NCBI GenBank assembly: GCA_015179125.1
Contig: WHVA01000076.1
Coordinates: 1 to 64,000, forward strand
Direction: 5' to 3'
Length of the DNA: 64,000 nucleotides
From: Gautieria morchelliformis
Taxonomy: Eukaryota; Basidiomycota; Agaricomycetes; Gomphales; Gomphaceae
Of the stretch, positions 54,276 through 64,000 are shown one piece after another (the stretch's first letter is position 1; each line of letters begins with the position of its first letter). The notes beneath the pieces were generated by a model, which had not been told where the DNA came from, ran no database searches, and saw only the letters and a program-made list of their open reading frames with translations. The translations under genes and the position numbers were made by a program.

Positions 54276-55356
54276 ATGAAGCACGCTCTATCATTTTCTC
54301 TCGCTCTGGCAGCGGCTTTTGCGCCTTCCGCCCTCGCTCACGGGCACCTTCGAAGTATCGCGATCGACGGGACGCTGTTCAAAGGCAACATTCCCAACGT
54401 CTCAAACTTTTCCAGTCCCATTAGACTTATCGACGACATAACGCCCGTGAAGGGCGCCACGAACCGTGATGTGAACTGCGGCAAAAACGCCCAGATTGCG
54501 GCGCAGGTCGTCCCAGCTAACCCGGGCAGCACTGTCGCTTTCGACTGGGCCAGTGGTACTGGTGGAAGTGTAAGCCGGATATAACCCACCCCCTCCGACG
54601 AGGTGCATGAATGACTTACTTACAACGATGGACAGTGGCCGCATAATATCGGCCCCATGACGACCTACATGTCTACTTGTGGTAATACGACTTGCGACAA
54701 GTTCGATGCGATTAATGCGCAATGGTTCAAAATCGACGAAAAGGGCCAGCGTCAGAATGACAGCTCGCAGTGGGTTCAGCAGGATCTGTGTATGTATCAT
54801 ACCATGCTTATCCGATTCATGTGATCACTGACACGTCTGTTGGAAGTCAACGGCAACACCACTAGCGTCACGCTACCTAACGACCTAGCTCCAGGGGATT
54901 ACCTTCTCCGACACGAGCTCTTAGCGTTGCATCTTGGAAACGAAATGGGCGGCGCCGAATTTTATCCTAGTTGTTCGCAGATCCGCATCTCAGGCAACAA
55001 TAATAGTCTGGCCGTCCAGCCCAACGAGACCGTCTCGCTCCCTGGCGCTTACAGCGACACCGACCCGGGCATATTCGTCCCCACCGTACGCATATTCAAT
55101 GCTTGCAACTCTATACACACCCTAACGGTATCGACCATAGATCTTTGACCCCGTGAAAAACTATCAATTCCCGGGGCCACCCATCTCCAACGTGGTGACC
55201 GGCTCAGCCAGTGCTACACCGCCCAACGCCACTGCCAGTGGTGCTGCGGCTGCTAGTACTCAAGCATCATGCGCGTCATCCCTCGGCCGCCGCCAAATCA
55301 GTCGAATCATGGTCAAGTTCAGACGTGCCGGGCCTACCGTCGCCTATTCCGTTTAA
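54276..55356 (+). CDS. AA9 lytic polysaccharide monooxygenase (former GH61), secreted
   Basis: Four exons: 54276-54569, 54636-54789, 54847-55085 and 55141-55356; 903 nt, 300 aa. The signal peptide MKHALSFSLALAAAFAPSALA is followed by HGHLRSIAI, giving the N-terminal copper-ligating His. A second His lies in WPHNIGPMTTYM and the axial Tyr in GGAEFYPSCSQI; RHELLALH is the family GDYLLRHEhhALH motif. Four central Cys fit two disulfides. The tail (residues about 250-300) is Ser/Ala/Thr-rich and ends basic; there is no CBM1. It cleaves cellulose oxidatively with electrons from cellobiose dehydrogenase or phenols. Several Asn-x-Ser/Thr sites suggest glycosylation. Confidence 0.93.
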
Positions 55357-56526
55357 TCAAAGTCTCAAGCCCTACGCTTTTAGTAACTCACGACCGCCAC
55401 TCCCTTTCCCAACGTACCTATTTCATCTCGTGACTTGTAGCTACCGCGTTTGCTTTTTGTATTATCTAGGTATTCCTTAGAGTGTTTTGCAGTATCAATG
55501 CCATGATTCATAGTGACCAGTAAACGTTCGAGTCTGCAAGTACATTTTTTTATTCAACTTGATCGTTGCTCATCGATGAGCGATGATCAGGTTGAATAAT
55601 TATACTGACGTTTTCCCTGTAATTCCTCTCTCACCTCTTTAAATTCTGCGTGCCTCCTCCATTTCTCCTGCCTTAATTCATTTTCAGCTCGGTTTCCGGG
55701 TTGCAGCGGGACTTTGCGATGTATGCATGGATCGATACAGGATAGCGGCACTCTCGGAGGTAGCTCAGGCTTAGTGACAGTACTAGTTGACCCTTCTAGC
55801 TGCTGATCTGAGTCTGGTTGTGTATGCAAAATATCATGATATTATAATTTTCAACCGGTAATTGAGACCAGAATCAGCCATACTGCATACAGGGCCGTAG
55901 TACTGTATACTCGAAATGCTAATCCCATATGGTGCGCCAGATCCAGCCATCCCTCGAAGCAACGATTGGCTCAATTATCTGGCGAACGTCACGGTCCGGC
56001 GAGCTAATGCGGGGCTGCCAATATTGCACACAGTATGATATCTCACCATACTTATCTACTAGTAGCCAGAGTCAATTTGCACTGGCTGGGGCTCACCACG
56101 GGATGCCAGTGAAGTGAAAAGTGAAACAACATGTTGGCTACTAGATGCACACAAAGTTGCAAAATAAGGGGACCTATATTTACTCACAGTAGCATGCACT
56201 AGTTTAAAGCTTATATTGACTGTCCAGTCCAAATAATTCAGGTACACATGTATTAATGTGCGTACCTGTAAGCCCTGTATTTGCGTACAATAAGTCAATA
56301 ACCATGTGTATTTGCGTACAATATTACCCATGTGTATCTGCGTACAGTACCCATATGGCTTCCTAGACAGTACAGTCACAGAACTGCATGCAGCACGCCC
56401 AGCTCGGCCATGTGTCGACGACACCCTGTCAGGCCAGCAGTACCAGTATAGTATAGTGCACGCCGAAAATGCGTGCGCTTACATAACCACAGCCGCCACA
56501 GCTCTGAGGCTGGTTGACCCGGTGCC
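55357..56526. other. Intergenic, no gene seen
   Basis: About 1.2 kb; short direct repeats of TTTGCGTACAATA / CATGTGTATnTGCGTACA occur at 56275-56350. No coding pattern recognised. Confidence 0.5.
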
Positions 56527-56973
56527 ATGAAAGCTATCAAAGGTCAAACAAAAAAACTGAACTCATCCCCACGACTGAACGCCGGCGCTGACCTTGGTTC
56601 TCTCTCCACAGGCGTGTTGCTTACATGGTACGCCGCACTCCACACAGCCTGACTCGGAGCATAAGCCGGGCAGGCCTAGCGTTCTCAGATCCATGAATGA
56701 CTGTTTGTTTGCGGAATTGCTTATATAGCGACCCGGCCGTCAAGCAGCTCCTCGTCAACATGGACGAGAAACAGCACTTTATCATCCAAGACCTCGACGA
56801 CAACCATCTGTTGATCAAGGCCGACGAGGAGGACAGAGTGCGGAAAGAGCTCGATGCAGAGGTGTGTGTGTGCTTCTTTCCGCCATTCTTTCGGAATTCG
56901 AGAGCTTTGTTTTATTAACTGAGTATGCATCCTCGTGTAGCTGGAGCGGAACACGTATAGCTTGGACACATGA
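56527..56973 (+). CDS. TFB5: TFIIH subunit Tfb5 (TTDA/GTF2H5 homologue), 65 aa with two micro-exons
   Basis: Exons 56527-56542 (16 nt), 56612-56627 (16 nt), 56729-56861 and 56941-56973; 198 nt in frame. Exons 1-3 join to give MKAIKGVLLTCDPAVKQLL, followed by NMDEKQHFIIQDLDDNHLLI and DEEDRVRKELDAELERN, matching the family pattern (GVLI.CDPA.KQ.....D.....FIIQD.DD.H). Tfb5 stabilises Tfb2/p52 in TFIIH and stimulates XPB in nucleotide excision repair. Both micro-exons have clean GT-AG borders. Gene finders would easily miss the first two. Confidence 0.93.
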
Positions 56974-57769
56974 GACTATTACTATCGCAGTCAAAAGATT
57001 TTCAGGGTCGAGGCTTCAGGCTACCTACCCAGAGATGTGCCTGTCATTAGTACGTGGCCGCTCCGAGGGGGCCGTCGATCCTCCCAACGTCCCGCAATAT
57101 TATTAGGAATGGATAAGTAGCATAAGGTACTATGAAGTACGTAAAGAACATAAAATGTAGGAAAATAGAACCGTTTCGCCGATGAGCGAATGAGCTTTAA
57201 CTTCAAGCTTCAAGAGCAGCGGCACGCATACGCCTGCGTAGATCATGTTATTGTTTGGCCCGCCTACGAGTACTGTTAGCCTCGAGATGCACTGTCCCTT
57301 ACTTAGTCCCAGGAATACATATATATATATATGGCCCCCCGTCCCGCTTGACCCGTTGACGCGACGCCATGTCCTGCGTGGCGATGAGCGATGAGGAGAC
57401 GCCTCCGACCGCGACGCTGCGGCAGACCTTCGCTGAGCGAGCGGGCCCAATGAAAAGAATTCATGAAACATGCAGGCGGCTTTCAAGGCCACAGCCGCAG
57501 CCACTGGCGTACGACTCAGTATCAGTACGTGAATAATAAAGACATACAGTATGGCACTAGCTCACAGTGCCGTGCATCCGGGTCCGAGACTACGAGGGCT
57601 TGTGATTACTGTGTTTGCTGAGGGTTTCGTACCGACTACTTACTAAAGGGTAGCCAGAAGTGGACGAGCATCATCATCATCATCATCATCATGTCGTGAT
57701 AGGGGGTGAAAAGGTGAAGGTGAAACTAGCATCGAGTGTGCTTGTGCACAACCACCAGCCACCAAGGAC

Positions 57770-57817
57770 CCTTAACCCTTAACCCTGGGCCTAACCCTGG
57801 GCCTAACCCTGGGCCTG
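57770..57817. repeat. Interstitial telomere-like repeat
   Basis: CCCTTAACCCTTAACCC followed by three units of TGGGCCTAACCC. The first part is close to fungal telomere repeat (CCCTAA)n; the second is a 12-bp expansion containing CTAACCC. Confidence 0.7.
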
Positions 57818-58768
57818 CGCATCGACTCGGCTCGGAGGGAATCGGAATGGGAAAGGTTCTGCGGAAGGATGGATGACAAATAGAAGCGCAGACCCAGGCC
57901 GCTCCAGCTGAGGCGAGGCGGGAAATCATCTTGATGTCACGGTGTAGATGAAATGACGCTGTGGGCCTGCAAGGTGGCGCCGTACTAGTAGGGCTGCGAG
58001 TGGAGCATGCCGCGCTGTTTGGCAGTGCACCTTGTCTTTGTCAAGCAGTGTGAGCCTGTTGCGTCCATCACATCACTTGACTTACGAAAGCCCGAGACGG
58101 TCTATACAGTAAGTAGTGTGATCCCTGGAAACAAACAAGCGGACCCTCGGGCCATCCATCTGAGATATATCCACGGGCTGCACGACTCGGAGACTCGAAC
58201 AACGGAAACGGAGAAGTGGAGCGCGGCAGCCTGCGCATACAGATATTCGGGCAGCGGCATACAGTATTCGGAAGGTTAGACCAGAACCTGATGATGCTGA
58301 TGATGATCATTGTCGATGGATGCCCGATTACTGTACTTATCGATTAAACAGATCCATGGGCATGTGCCGGCGTCGGCGTCCGGATCGCTGGCCACCATTG
58401 CCATTAGCATTACCGTGCGCCCGCGGCGTGCGTGATCGTCTCTGTGAAGGCATGGTATGGTGGCTTGCTTTTAGTAAGTTGCGCCCCACGAGGCGAGACA
58501 CACCCCATACCATACCGAGGTGTTTAATGATTCCAGTGCGGTGGTGCAGTCTGCGCAGCGCGGACGGCCGGGAAGAAAATGAAAGCAGTACGGTCGTCCG
58601 ATATCACGACGGGCCCAGATCATTTGAAAAAAGCGCACCCGTCACCCAGTCACCAGTCACAGGAAGAACGGAGACGGTCCGTTTCGGGATGTGAAATCAA
58701 TCGGGCGTGCGTGTGTTGATGACACAGAGGCAGTGCCCAGTGGCGGCGGCGCTTACGCCAGGATATGG

Positions 58769-58775
58769 TATAAAA
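58769..58775 (+). promoter_or_regulatory. TATA box of the Kre9/KNH gene
   Basis: TATAAAA, 93 bp before the start codon at 58868. Confidence 0.6.
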
Positions 58776-58867
58776 GCCGGATCCGCTGGACAGTCCTGGC
58801 GTGGATCTGTCCTTAGTCCCGCCAGCCCCCAACCGCCTTCTTTCACGCTTCACGCTTCACGACGAAT

Positions 58868-59448
58868 ATGCAGTTCACGACCACCTCTGTTTTCTTCGTC
58901 CTGCTCGCCGTGCTGTCCACGGCGTGGAGCACTGTGGCGCTGCCTGTCCTGCAGGCGAGGGATGTCTTCGACCCGCCCATCACGTCCCCCAAGGCCGGCG
59001 ATGTGTTTACGGCCGGTCAGACCATCACGGTGACCTGGTACGTTTTGTTTCCTGCACAAGGTATCGGTGCTGATGGTCCCGCGGCGTAGGGACACCTCGT
59101 CTATCCCCGCTGGTACACCCAACGAGGGCGAGCTCGTGCTCGGAAGACTGGAGGCTAACAGCGAGAACCTCGACATTGGTGAGTCTGAGTCGTACGACAT
59201 ATGGTGTGTTCTGGACCCTATCCTTACATCGGCGCAGACCACCCGCTGGCCACCGGTTTCCTGTTAACGGACGGATACCACGAAATCACATTCCCCTACA
59301 ACCTCACGACAGCGTCCAACTACATCCTCGACTGTGAGTATTCTTCGTCTTGCTGTTCCCAGAGTCCAGCTTAACGCCGTGTTGCACAGTGTTCGGCGAC
59401 TCTGGCAACATCTCGCCTACGTTCACCATCAACGCTGTTGGATACTGA
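58868..59448 (+). CDS. Small secreted Kre9/KNH-like (Ser-Thr-rich GPI family) protein, 137 aa
   Basis: Four exons: 58868-59037, 59090-59178, 59238-59333 and 59390-59448; 414 nt, all in frame. The signal peptide MQFTTTSVFFVLLAVLSTAW is followed by VLQARDVFDPPITSPKAGDVF and GQTITVTW, then DTSSIPAG and NEGELVLGRL, a beta-sandwich domain as in the Kre9/KNH C-terminal family (PF10342). The protein ends NISPTFTINAVGY. It is shorter than many members and lacks a Ser/Thr tail or GPI signal, so it is probably soluble or wall-associated. Precise role unknown; the family is linked to beta-1,6-glucan and wall assembly. Confidence 0.85.
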
Positions 59449-60220
59449 GTGAAGGGCCCCTCACGCAACGAACACTGGCCAAGTCCAACTATGGACTGGT
59501 TTCATGTCTGATACAACAATGCCACTACGACTGCTTTCTAATGGACACTAGGTACTGAACATTTTCCGACTGGGTGGACTTTCTGCGCAATATGTATATC
59601 CTAAGCTAGTTACAATTGCACGTTGCATGCTTCCATATCCCTCCGAAGTGCGGTGAGCGCTGCAATGGACTTGGCGTGTGATCCGGGCTGGATGACATAA
59701 TCTGTTCAATTTATCGGCAACCACGGATGCGTGTGGCAGTGTGATCAAGGGACGCAGGCAAAAGATGCTGGGGCCTGTAATTATAGAAAGAAATGAATGA
59801 GGCTGCTTGTCCAAAACGGCGCGGCAGGGGCGTATTTATAACAGGTGCCTGCGGTTACATGGAATTTGAAAATACCGACCCCTTCCGTAGCTAGAATTGA
59901 ACGCTGTAGACCCTCAGAAACGTTGCTTGTGTAGCAGAGATTCTTTCTAACACCTTGTCCGATTTAAATTCTGCAGAGCTCAAATCTCATTCAATGTCCA
60001 TCATTAGAATATATTAGTTTGTAGTATATATTATGTATGATAATCTCATATTATCGTACAATAATATTGCCGCCCAGGGAAATAATATTTCCCGCAGTTA
60101 ATTAGATGCACGTGACTGACGCGTGTTTAGGACCATATATTCCGAACACGCTGCTCCATCCCTGCTGCTCTCCTTACTGCTGTCAACCTCCACCAGCGAA
60201 AGACACTTCTTGCCACTGTT
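59449..60220. other. Intergenic, no gene seen
   Basis: About 0.8 kb, AT-rich around 59990-60110; no coding pattern recognised. Confidence 0.5.
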
Positions 60221-60369
60221 GTGCCCCTCCTCCTGCAACAACATACTCCTGGCTCTGGGATACACCCCTCTGGCACCACAAGCACTGAACCGACTGATGA
60301 CCTGACCCCTGACGACACTCTTGCCATCTCAGTCATCTACAGTTCCAAGGTGGTCCCACACCCGGAACA

Positions 60370-62277
60370 GGGGGGCGAGCAGATAATGCCGGAGTACCTC
60401 TGGCTGATGAATGAGGCCGAGTGCATCTGGAGGTTCAGGTGGGTATACACTAGTACACATGAACACTTGAACAAACTCACAAAAGCACACACATTAGGTT
60501 TACAGCAGGGGAACTTCAGCTCCTTGCAGATCTTTTGCAGCTCCCGAAACCTCTCATCACACCCTCCAGGAGCCGCACAAGTGCCCTCGAGGCGATCTCA
60601 CTTCTTTGTGCATGCTGTCATGACACATTTATTTCCTATACCCAGTAGCTCTGTCCTCCCATTCATCACTCCAACTCTATGTTTGCTCCGATCGCCCTTC
60701 GCCGAGTTCGCCGATCGATCTTCGCTGCTCGCGTCATTTGCCATAGCCACGCCATCAAAGCACGATCGACGTCCTTTGACCGGCTTGATGGTTCATCACT
60801 GGTCCTATCCCCTCCTCGGCTCAACCCCCTTTCGATGTTCCTATGGTCGGATTGTCACGACTCATGTATTTCTTGCACCCAGCTATCTCTGTTTCCCCTT
60901 TCACCACTCCTCCTCCGTGTTCGCTCAGCTTTGCCCCTCCCTTCGACCATGCCTCCTCTATGTTCTCTCCGTTCGCCCTTCACCACATTCACCAAACGAC
61001 CATTCGCTGCTTGCATCATTTGCCAGCAGGCACACCATCAAACACGATCGACATCCTCTACCCGGCGTGATGGTTCATCACTGGCCCCATCATCTTCCCA
61101 CTGCAACCCCTTTAGGTGTTCATATGGCTGGGATGCATTCGCGGAATGTCCTAACCGTAGATCGTGTGGGATCAGCCCAGCAGATGAAGAGTCCATGCAG
61201 GGTAACATATATGCAGGTCTCAAGGCGTGTTTTTGTACATGGGTGCCTTCGTCCTCTTTTCTCCCCATCGTTTCACATTCACACTCCTCTTTCTTTCTAT
61301 TGTATGCATGTTTCATCTATTCTGTATCCTGACTGCACACCCTTATCCAACCCTGACTCATGATGGCCTCTTTCCCATTCGCTGATATCATATGAGCATT
61401 CGATATAAGTAGTCTACATTTGCATGTATATTCCCCAGTTCAATTATCATATGTCTATCTTGTGCAAAACTTGACCTCACTGTGATCATCGTCTTGAGCC
61501 CTCTCCTCTAGATTCCTACCTTCGACCAGAGGAAGACTTAAGCACCACTGGTGAGTTTTCGTACTTCACCTTTGTTACCTTAATCTTCATACTACTACTA
61601 TCTGTGCTGTCGGCGAAGGGCTCCGAAGGAGCACCTTCACCGGCAAAAGGATTGTTGCTACTTAAACAACCTTTCCGTAACACCTTGCATGTTACATTGT
61701 CAAGTGTTATGGGCTACTTCGCTACAACTATAGATAGGGCAAGCTCTGTTCAGGCAGCCCTCTTATCTTCTGAACATTTATTGGTTCGCCTTATTCGCCG
61801 AACGGCACATCTATTCGCACAAGTTATTCGGGCATTCACTGTGTTAACTAATACACGATATTAACACCTAAAAACCAATCTTGACACACACCTGCAGAGC
61901 CCAGAGGACCAGTGGTCCTTATCCACAAAGTACCACCGTCCTCAGTGCACTATCTCCCAAATCACCAATGAGATGGCCTCTTTCATCAATGCCTGTTGGG
62001 GCTTTCTCCTTGGCTGGGACCGGCATGGGCTTCTGTCCCCGGAGAAGCTGGGTGAGTACGCTGATGCCCTTTACGATTTTGGAGCACCCTGTCGCAGCGT
62101 CTTCGGCTTCATCGATTGCACGATCCGATGTATCAGGAGCTTGCCTACACCGGTTATAAGAAATGTCATGGGATGAAGTTTCAGGGGGTTGTCATCCTCA
62201 ACGGGTTGATTGCGCATCTAGCTGGCCCATACAGGGCCCCACAGAACGACGCTGGAGTCCTGAAGGAGAGCTCACTG
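60370..62277 (+). pseudogene. PIF/Harbinger-like (DDE_Tnp_4) transposase, broken
   Basis: An N-terminal piece (MPEYLWLMNEAECIWRFR, about 60387-60440) and a catalytic piece (61900-62277) flank about 1.45 kb of other sequence. The catalytic piece reads ISQITNEMASFINACWGFLL, LLSPEKLGEYADALYDFGAP and FGFIDCTIR (first Asp), then, after a frameshift near 62125, YTGYKKCHGMKFQGVVI and LAGPYRAPQNDAGVLKESS (second Asp in ND). It ends abruptly where an LTR of family C has inserted at 62278. It is a dead copy of a DNA transposon common in agaricomycetes. Confidence 0.75.
60679..61240. repeat. About 281-bp tandem duplication inside the transposase gap
   Basis: ATGTTTGCTCCGATCGCCC (60679) and ATGTTCTCTCCGTTCGCCC (60960) start two diverged copies sharing the segments CACCATCAAACACGATCGAC and TGATGGTTCATCACTGG. 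The C-rich composition keeps long frames open by chance. Confidence 0.6.
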
Positions 62278-62492
62278 TGTAAAGGGTGTCAATCTTAGGA
62301 CCTTGTATCACAAGGGCACTACAGAGCTTGACCAATGAGTGGTATTCTGAATGCTACGTAGTGACAGATAAGAGTAAGATGCGATGGGGACTGCTGGCCG
62401 GTTCCCATGCATAAACTATACAGTGCGTCCCTAAGGGGCCCACTGGGATTATGTAATAACTATTGTACATGTAGATACATAGGTTATTTACA
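62278..62492 (-). repeat. LTR family C, probably the 3' LTR of an element extending past the right edge
   Basis: 215 bp, closely related to the solo LTR at 14146-14361. On the minus strand a polypurine tract (AGAGGGGGAGGG, 62493-62504) lies directly before TGTAAATAACC, as expected for a 3' LTR. The left flank is CACTG, which differs from the right flank because the right neighbour is element-internal. Confidence 0.75.
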
Positions 62493-62525
62493 CCCTCCCC
62501 CTCTATAGACAACTATAAGGATCAA

Positions 62526-63914
62526 CTACGACTCATAGAGGTCATCCATAATGGAGTCCTCTAGAGTGGCCGATACGATGATGTCGTCGTCGTACGGGGC
62601 CGGTGGAGCGTGTGACTCCTCCGGGGGCACCTCCACGTCATCGGCGGTGATGGGGTGAGGCTGGTCGGCCTCGCCACTAGCGGCGGTATCCGCTTGGGTG
62701 AGGAGGCCATCGTCCCCGTGGAGCATGGCCTCAACGGCCGGGTCCTCAGTCTGAGGAGGGGGCCGGAAGCGCGCCAGGTCTTGGTCGAGCTGAGCGTGAG
62801 TGAGGGGTCGCGGCACCGCGGCCCTCACATGGCTGGTCTCGAGGACCTTTTGTTGGCCCTCACGGGCGGCAGCACTGAATGCCGTGCCGGTGATGCTGCG
62901 TTGAACATAGTGTTCAATGCGTGCCACTCGCTCGCGAGTGACCCCTGTGTAGCGGGCCAACCATCTCGCGATCTCGGCGAGGGGGATGTCGGGGCCGGCT
63001 CGGCCCTCCACAGGGAATGGGCCTGTGATGGAGAGCTGCAGGGTGGTGCTCTGAGGTGTCAGCACTTCCCTGGTGTTGACGAGGCTCGACCATTGGTCTG
63101 TTGAGCTGAATAGGTCGAGTAGCCTCGCCCTGAGAGGTGATGCGACCCCTTTGACCCGGGGCGCAAGGGCCTTCAACCACATCCAGACATCCATGTCGTC
63201 TAGGTTGAAGGTGCCATCCGCATTGTCATGGATGGCGGATGGGATTCCTTCAGGGTTGTGTATCCAACCCTTCAGGATGGCCGCGATATCGTGTGGGGTA
63301 CCGCCCGCTATCACGAGACAATCCCTTTTGGGATTGCGAGCGCATTGTTCGGGCTCGATGCGTTTGAATACGCCGATCATCTCGCGTGTACGCGGGAGCT
63401 GTGGCGTTTCTTTTGCCCGCGCTATGAGTTCGACGAAGCGTGGGTCGTCGAGCGGGCAGACGTCATACCATTGAGTACGATGCTGTTGGGCCTTTCCTAC
63501 CGGCCGTGGTAGGAGGCCTGTCTCAGAGATCGGTGGCTCTCCGAGTGGGATGAGCGTCCCCTCCCCCGGGTAGGGAGGGTGAACTGTCCCTGCCGGTGGA
63601 GGCAGGGCCACACCAGGCCCGATGTACTGGGCCTTGATCTGTGCTACCCGCCGTTGAAGGGCGGGGTTGTTGACAGTGTGCGACGATGACGCCGCTAGGT
63701 AAGCGCTAATCGTGCTTTCCCTCGCAATGGCTAGCCCATTGACGGTGTTGGGGGTGCCGCGCAATTTCTTGCGCTTTTTCTTTGGCTGCTCTGCCAGCCG
63801 CTGTGCCCTTTCCGGGTCGTACGTCTTCCAGACGGACGAGTCTGACTCCCATCAATCTGGGATGCCATACGCAGAGTTGGAAGGCGCGCTATGCCCTTCC
63901 GTCGTTGTCGTCAT
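62526..63914 (-). CDS. Unrecognised ORF of an LTR element, one in-frame TGA
   Basis: A 412-aa frame (62526-63764) extends upstream through WESDSSVWKTYDPERAQRLA to a TGA at 63852-63854, and beyond it to MTTTTEGHSAPSNSAYGIP at ATG 63914, so the original protein was about 460 aa. Features: an NLS-like PKKKRKKLRG, a Pro-rich segment, a central domain (CPLDDPRFVELIARAKETPQ, DCLVIAGGTPHDIAAILKGW, LDDMDVWMWLKALAPRVKGV) and an acidic C-terminus. No RT, integrase, protease or zinc knuckle. Its position just before the polypurine tract and LTR C suggests an extra 3' ORF or the gag of a non-autonomous element. I do not recognise the family. Confidence 0.5.
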
Positions 63915-64000
63915 CGGGGTCGGCGCTGACAATCGGGACGCTAGTCCCGATGTTGCGCGCGCCGGTAAAGGCGCCATCGCGTGAGGTGATGATGGCCCGG

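Larger units (their letters stand above)
56974..58867. other. 1.9 kb without a gene; simple and telomere-like repeats
   Basis: No convincing coding sequence. Contains an AT microsatellite (57318-57332), a CAT/ATC microsatellite (57669-57691) and a telomere-like repeat (57770-57817). Confidence 0.5.

Noticed and set aside
60221-61363. 380-aa plus-strand ORF
   Set aside because: Composed of a transposase fragment followed by C-rich tandem repeats; no ATG context or domain beyond the fragment.
1-64000. tRNA genes
   Set aside because: I saw no stretch with a convincing A-box/B-box pair and cloverleaf by eye; a tRNAscan run would be needed to exclude them.

Overview
The window is nuclear DNA from a filamentous basidiomycete, most likely a wood- or litter-decaying agaricomycete. 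The evidence is dense GT-AG introns of about 45-65 nt, an AA9 cellulose-oxidising enzyme, a Kre9/KNH wall protein, a NACHT-ankyrin NLR, fragments of a fungal beta-1,3-glucan synthase, and typical fungal Ty3, Ty1 and Tad-type elements. It is not a bacterial window: there are no operons, ribosome binding sites or CRISPR arrays.

Layout. (1) 1-38 kb is a repeat-rich accessory block. It holds degenerate copies of one Ty3/gypsy family (family A: LTR about 480 bp, TGTCAGGGGACACC...TTACA), several solo LTRs (three with perfect 5-bp target duplications), a structurally complete Ty1/copia element (22111-26604, one 1340-aa ORF), a 6.1-kb Tad-like LINE nested in a family A LTR (28744-34834), and a small MITE-like element. 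Host-type genes embedded here are a NACHT-ankyrin NLR (15446-19657) and two copies, 29 kb apart, of an unusual secreted-peptide gene (6225-7452 and 36573-37026). (2) 38-59.5 kb is a conserved gene block: an Rtt107/Brc1-like six-BRCT protein, an Ech1-type dienoyl-CoA isomerase, a DUF7726 protein, LSm6, an Mrh4-like DEAD-box helicase, a MARVEL-like membrane protein, an AA9 LPMO, the TFIIH subunit Tfb5, and a small Kre9/KNH secreted protein. (3) 59.5-64 kb returns to repeats: a broken PIF/Harbinger transposase cut by an LTR element whose unrecognised ORF runs to the right edge.

Most interesting result. On the minus strand at 6225-7452, what looks like non-coding tandem repeats resolves into a ten-exon gene. 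A signal peptide is followed by alternating short exons, each coding one or two cores of the form (N/A)Y...F followed by a Lys-Arg site. All nine introns are phase 1, 53-59 nt long, GT-AG, with a CTGAT/CTGAC-like branch site. This is the architecture of a Kex2-processed repeat (KEP) peptide precursor. A direct duplication 29 kb away carries a shorter paralogue, open from end to end, plus two extra copies of its last exon.

How the genes relate. The conserved block contains housekeeping genes (DNA damage response, mRNA decay/splicing, transcription/repair, mitochondrial RNA, beta-oxidation) beside secreted enzymes and wall proteins. LSm6 and the Mrh4-like helicase are divergent, sharing a 155-bp promoter interval. 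The accessory block has the usual contents of a fungal adaptive compartment: NLR, secreted peptides, transposons.

Limits: exon models were worked out by hand from frame, splice sites and family knowledge. No alignment or database search was run.
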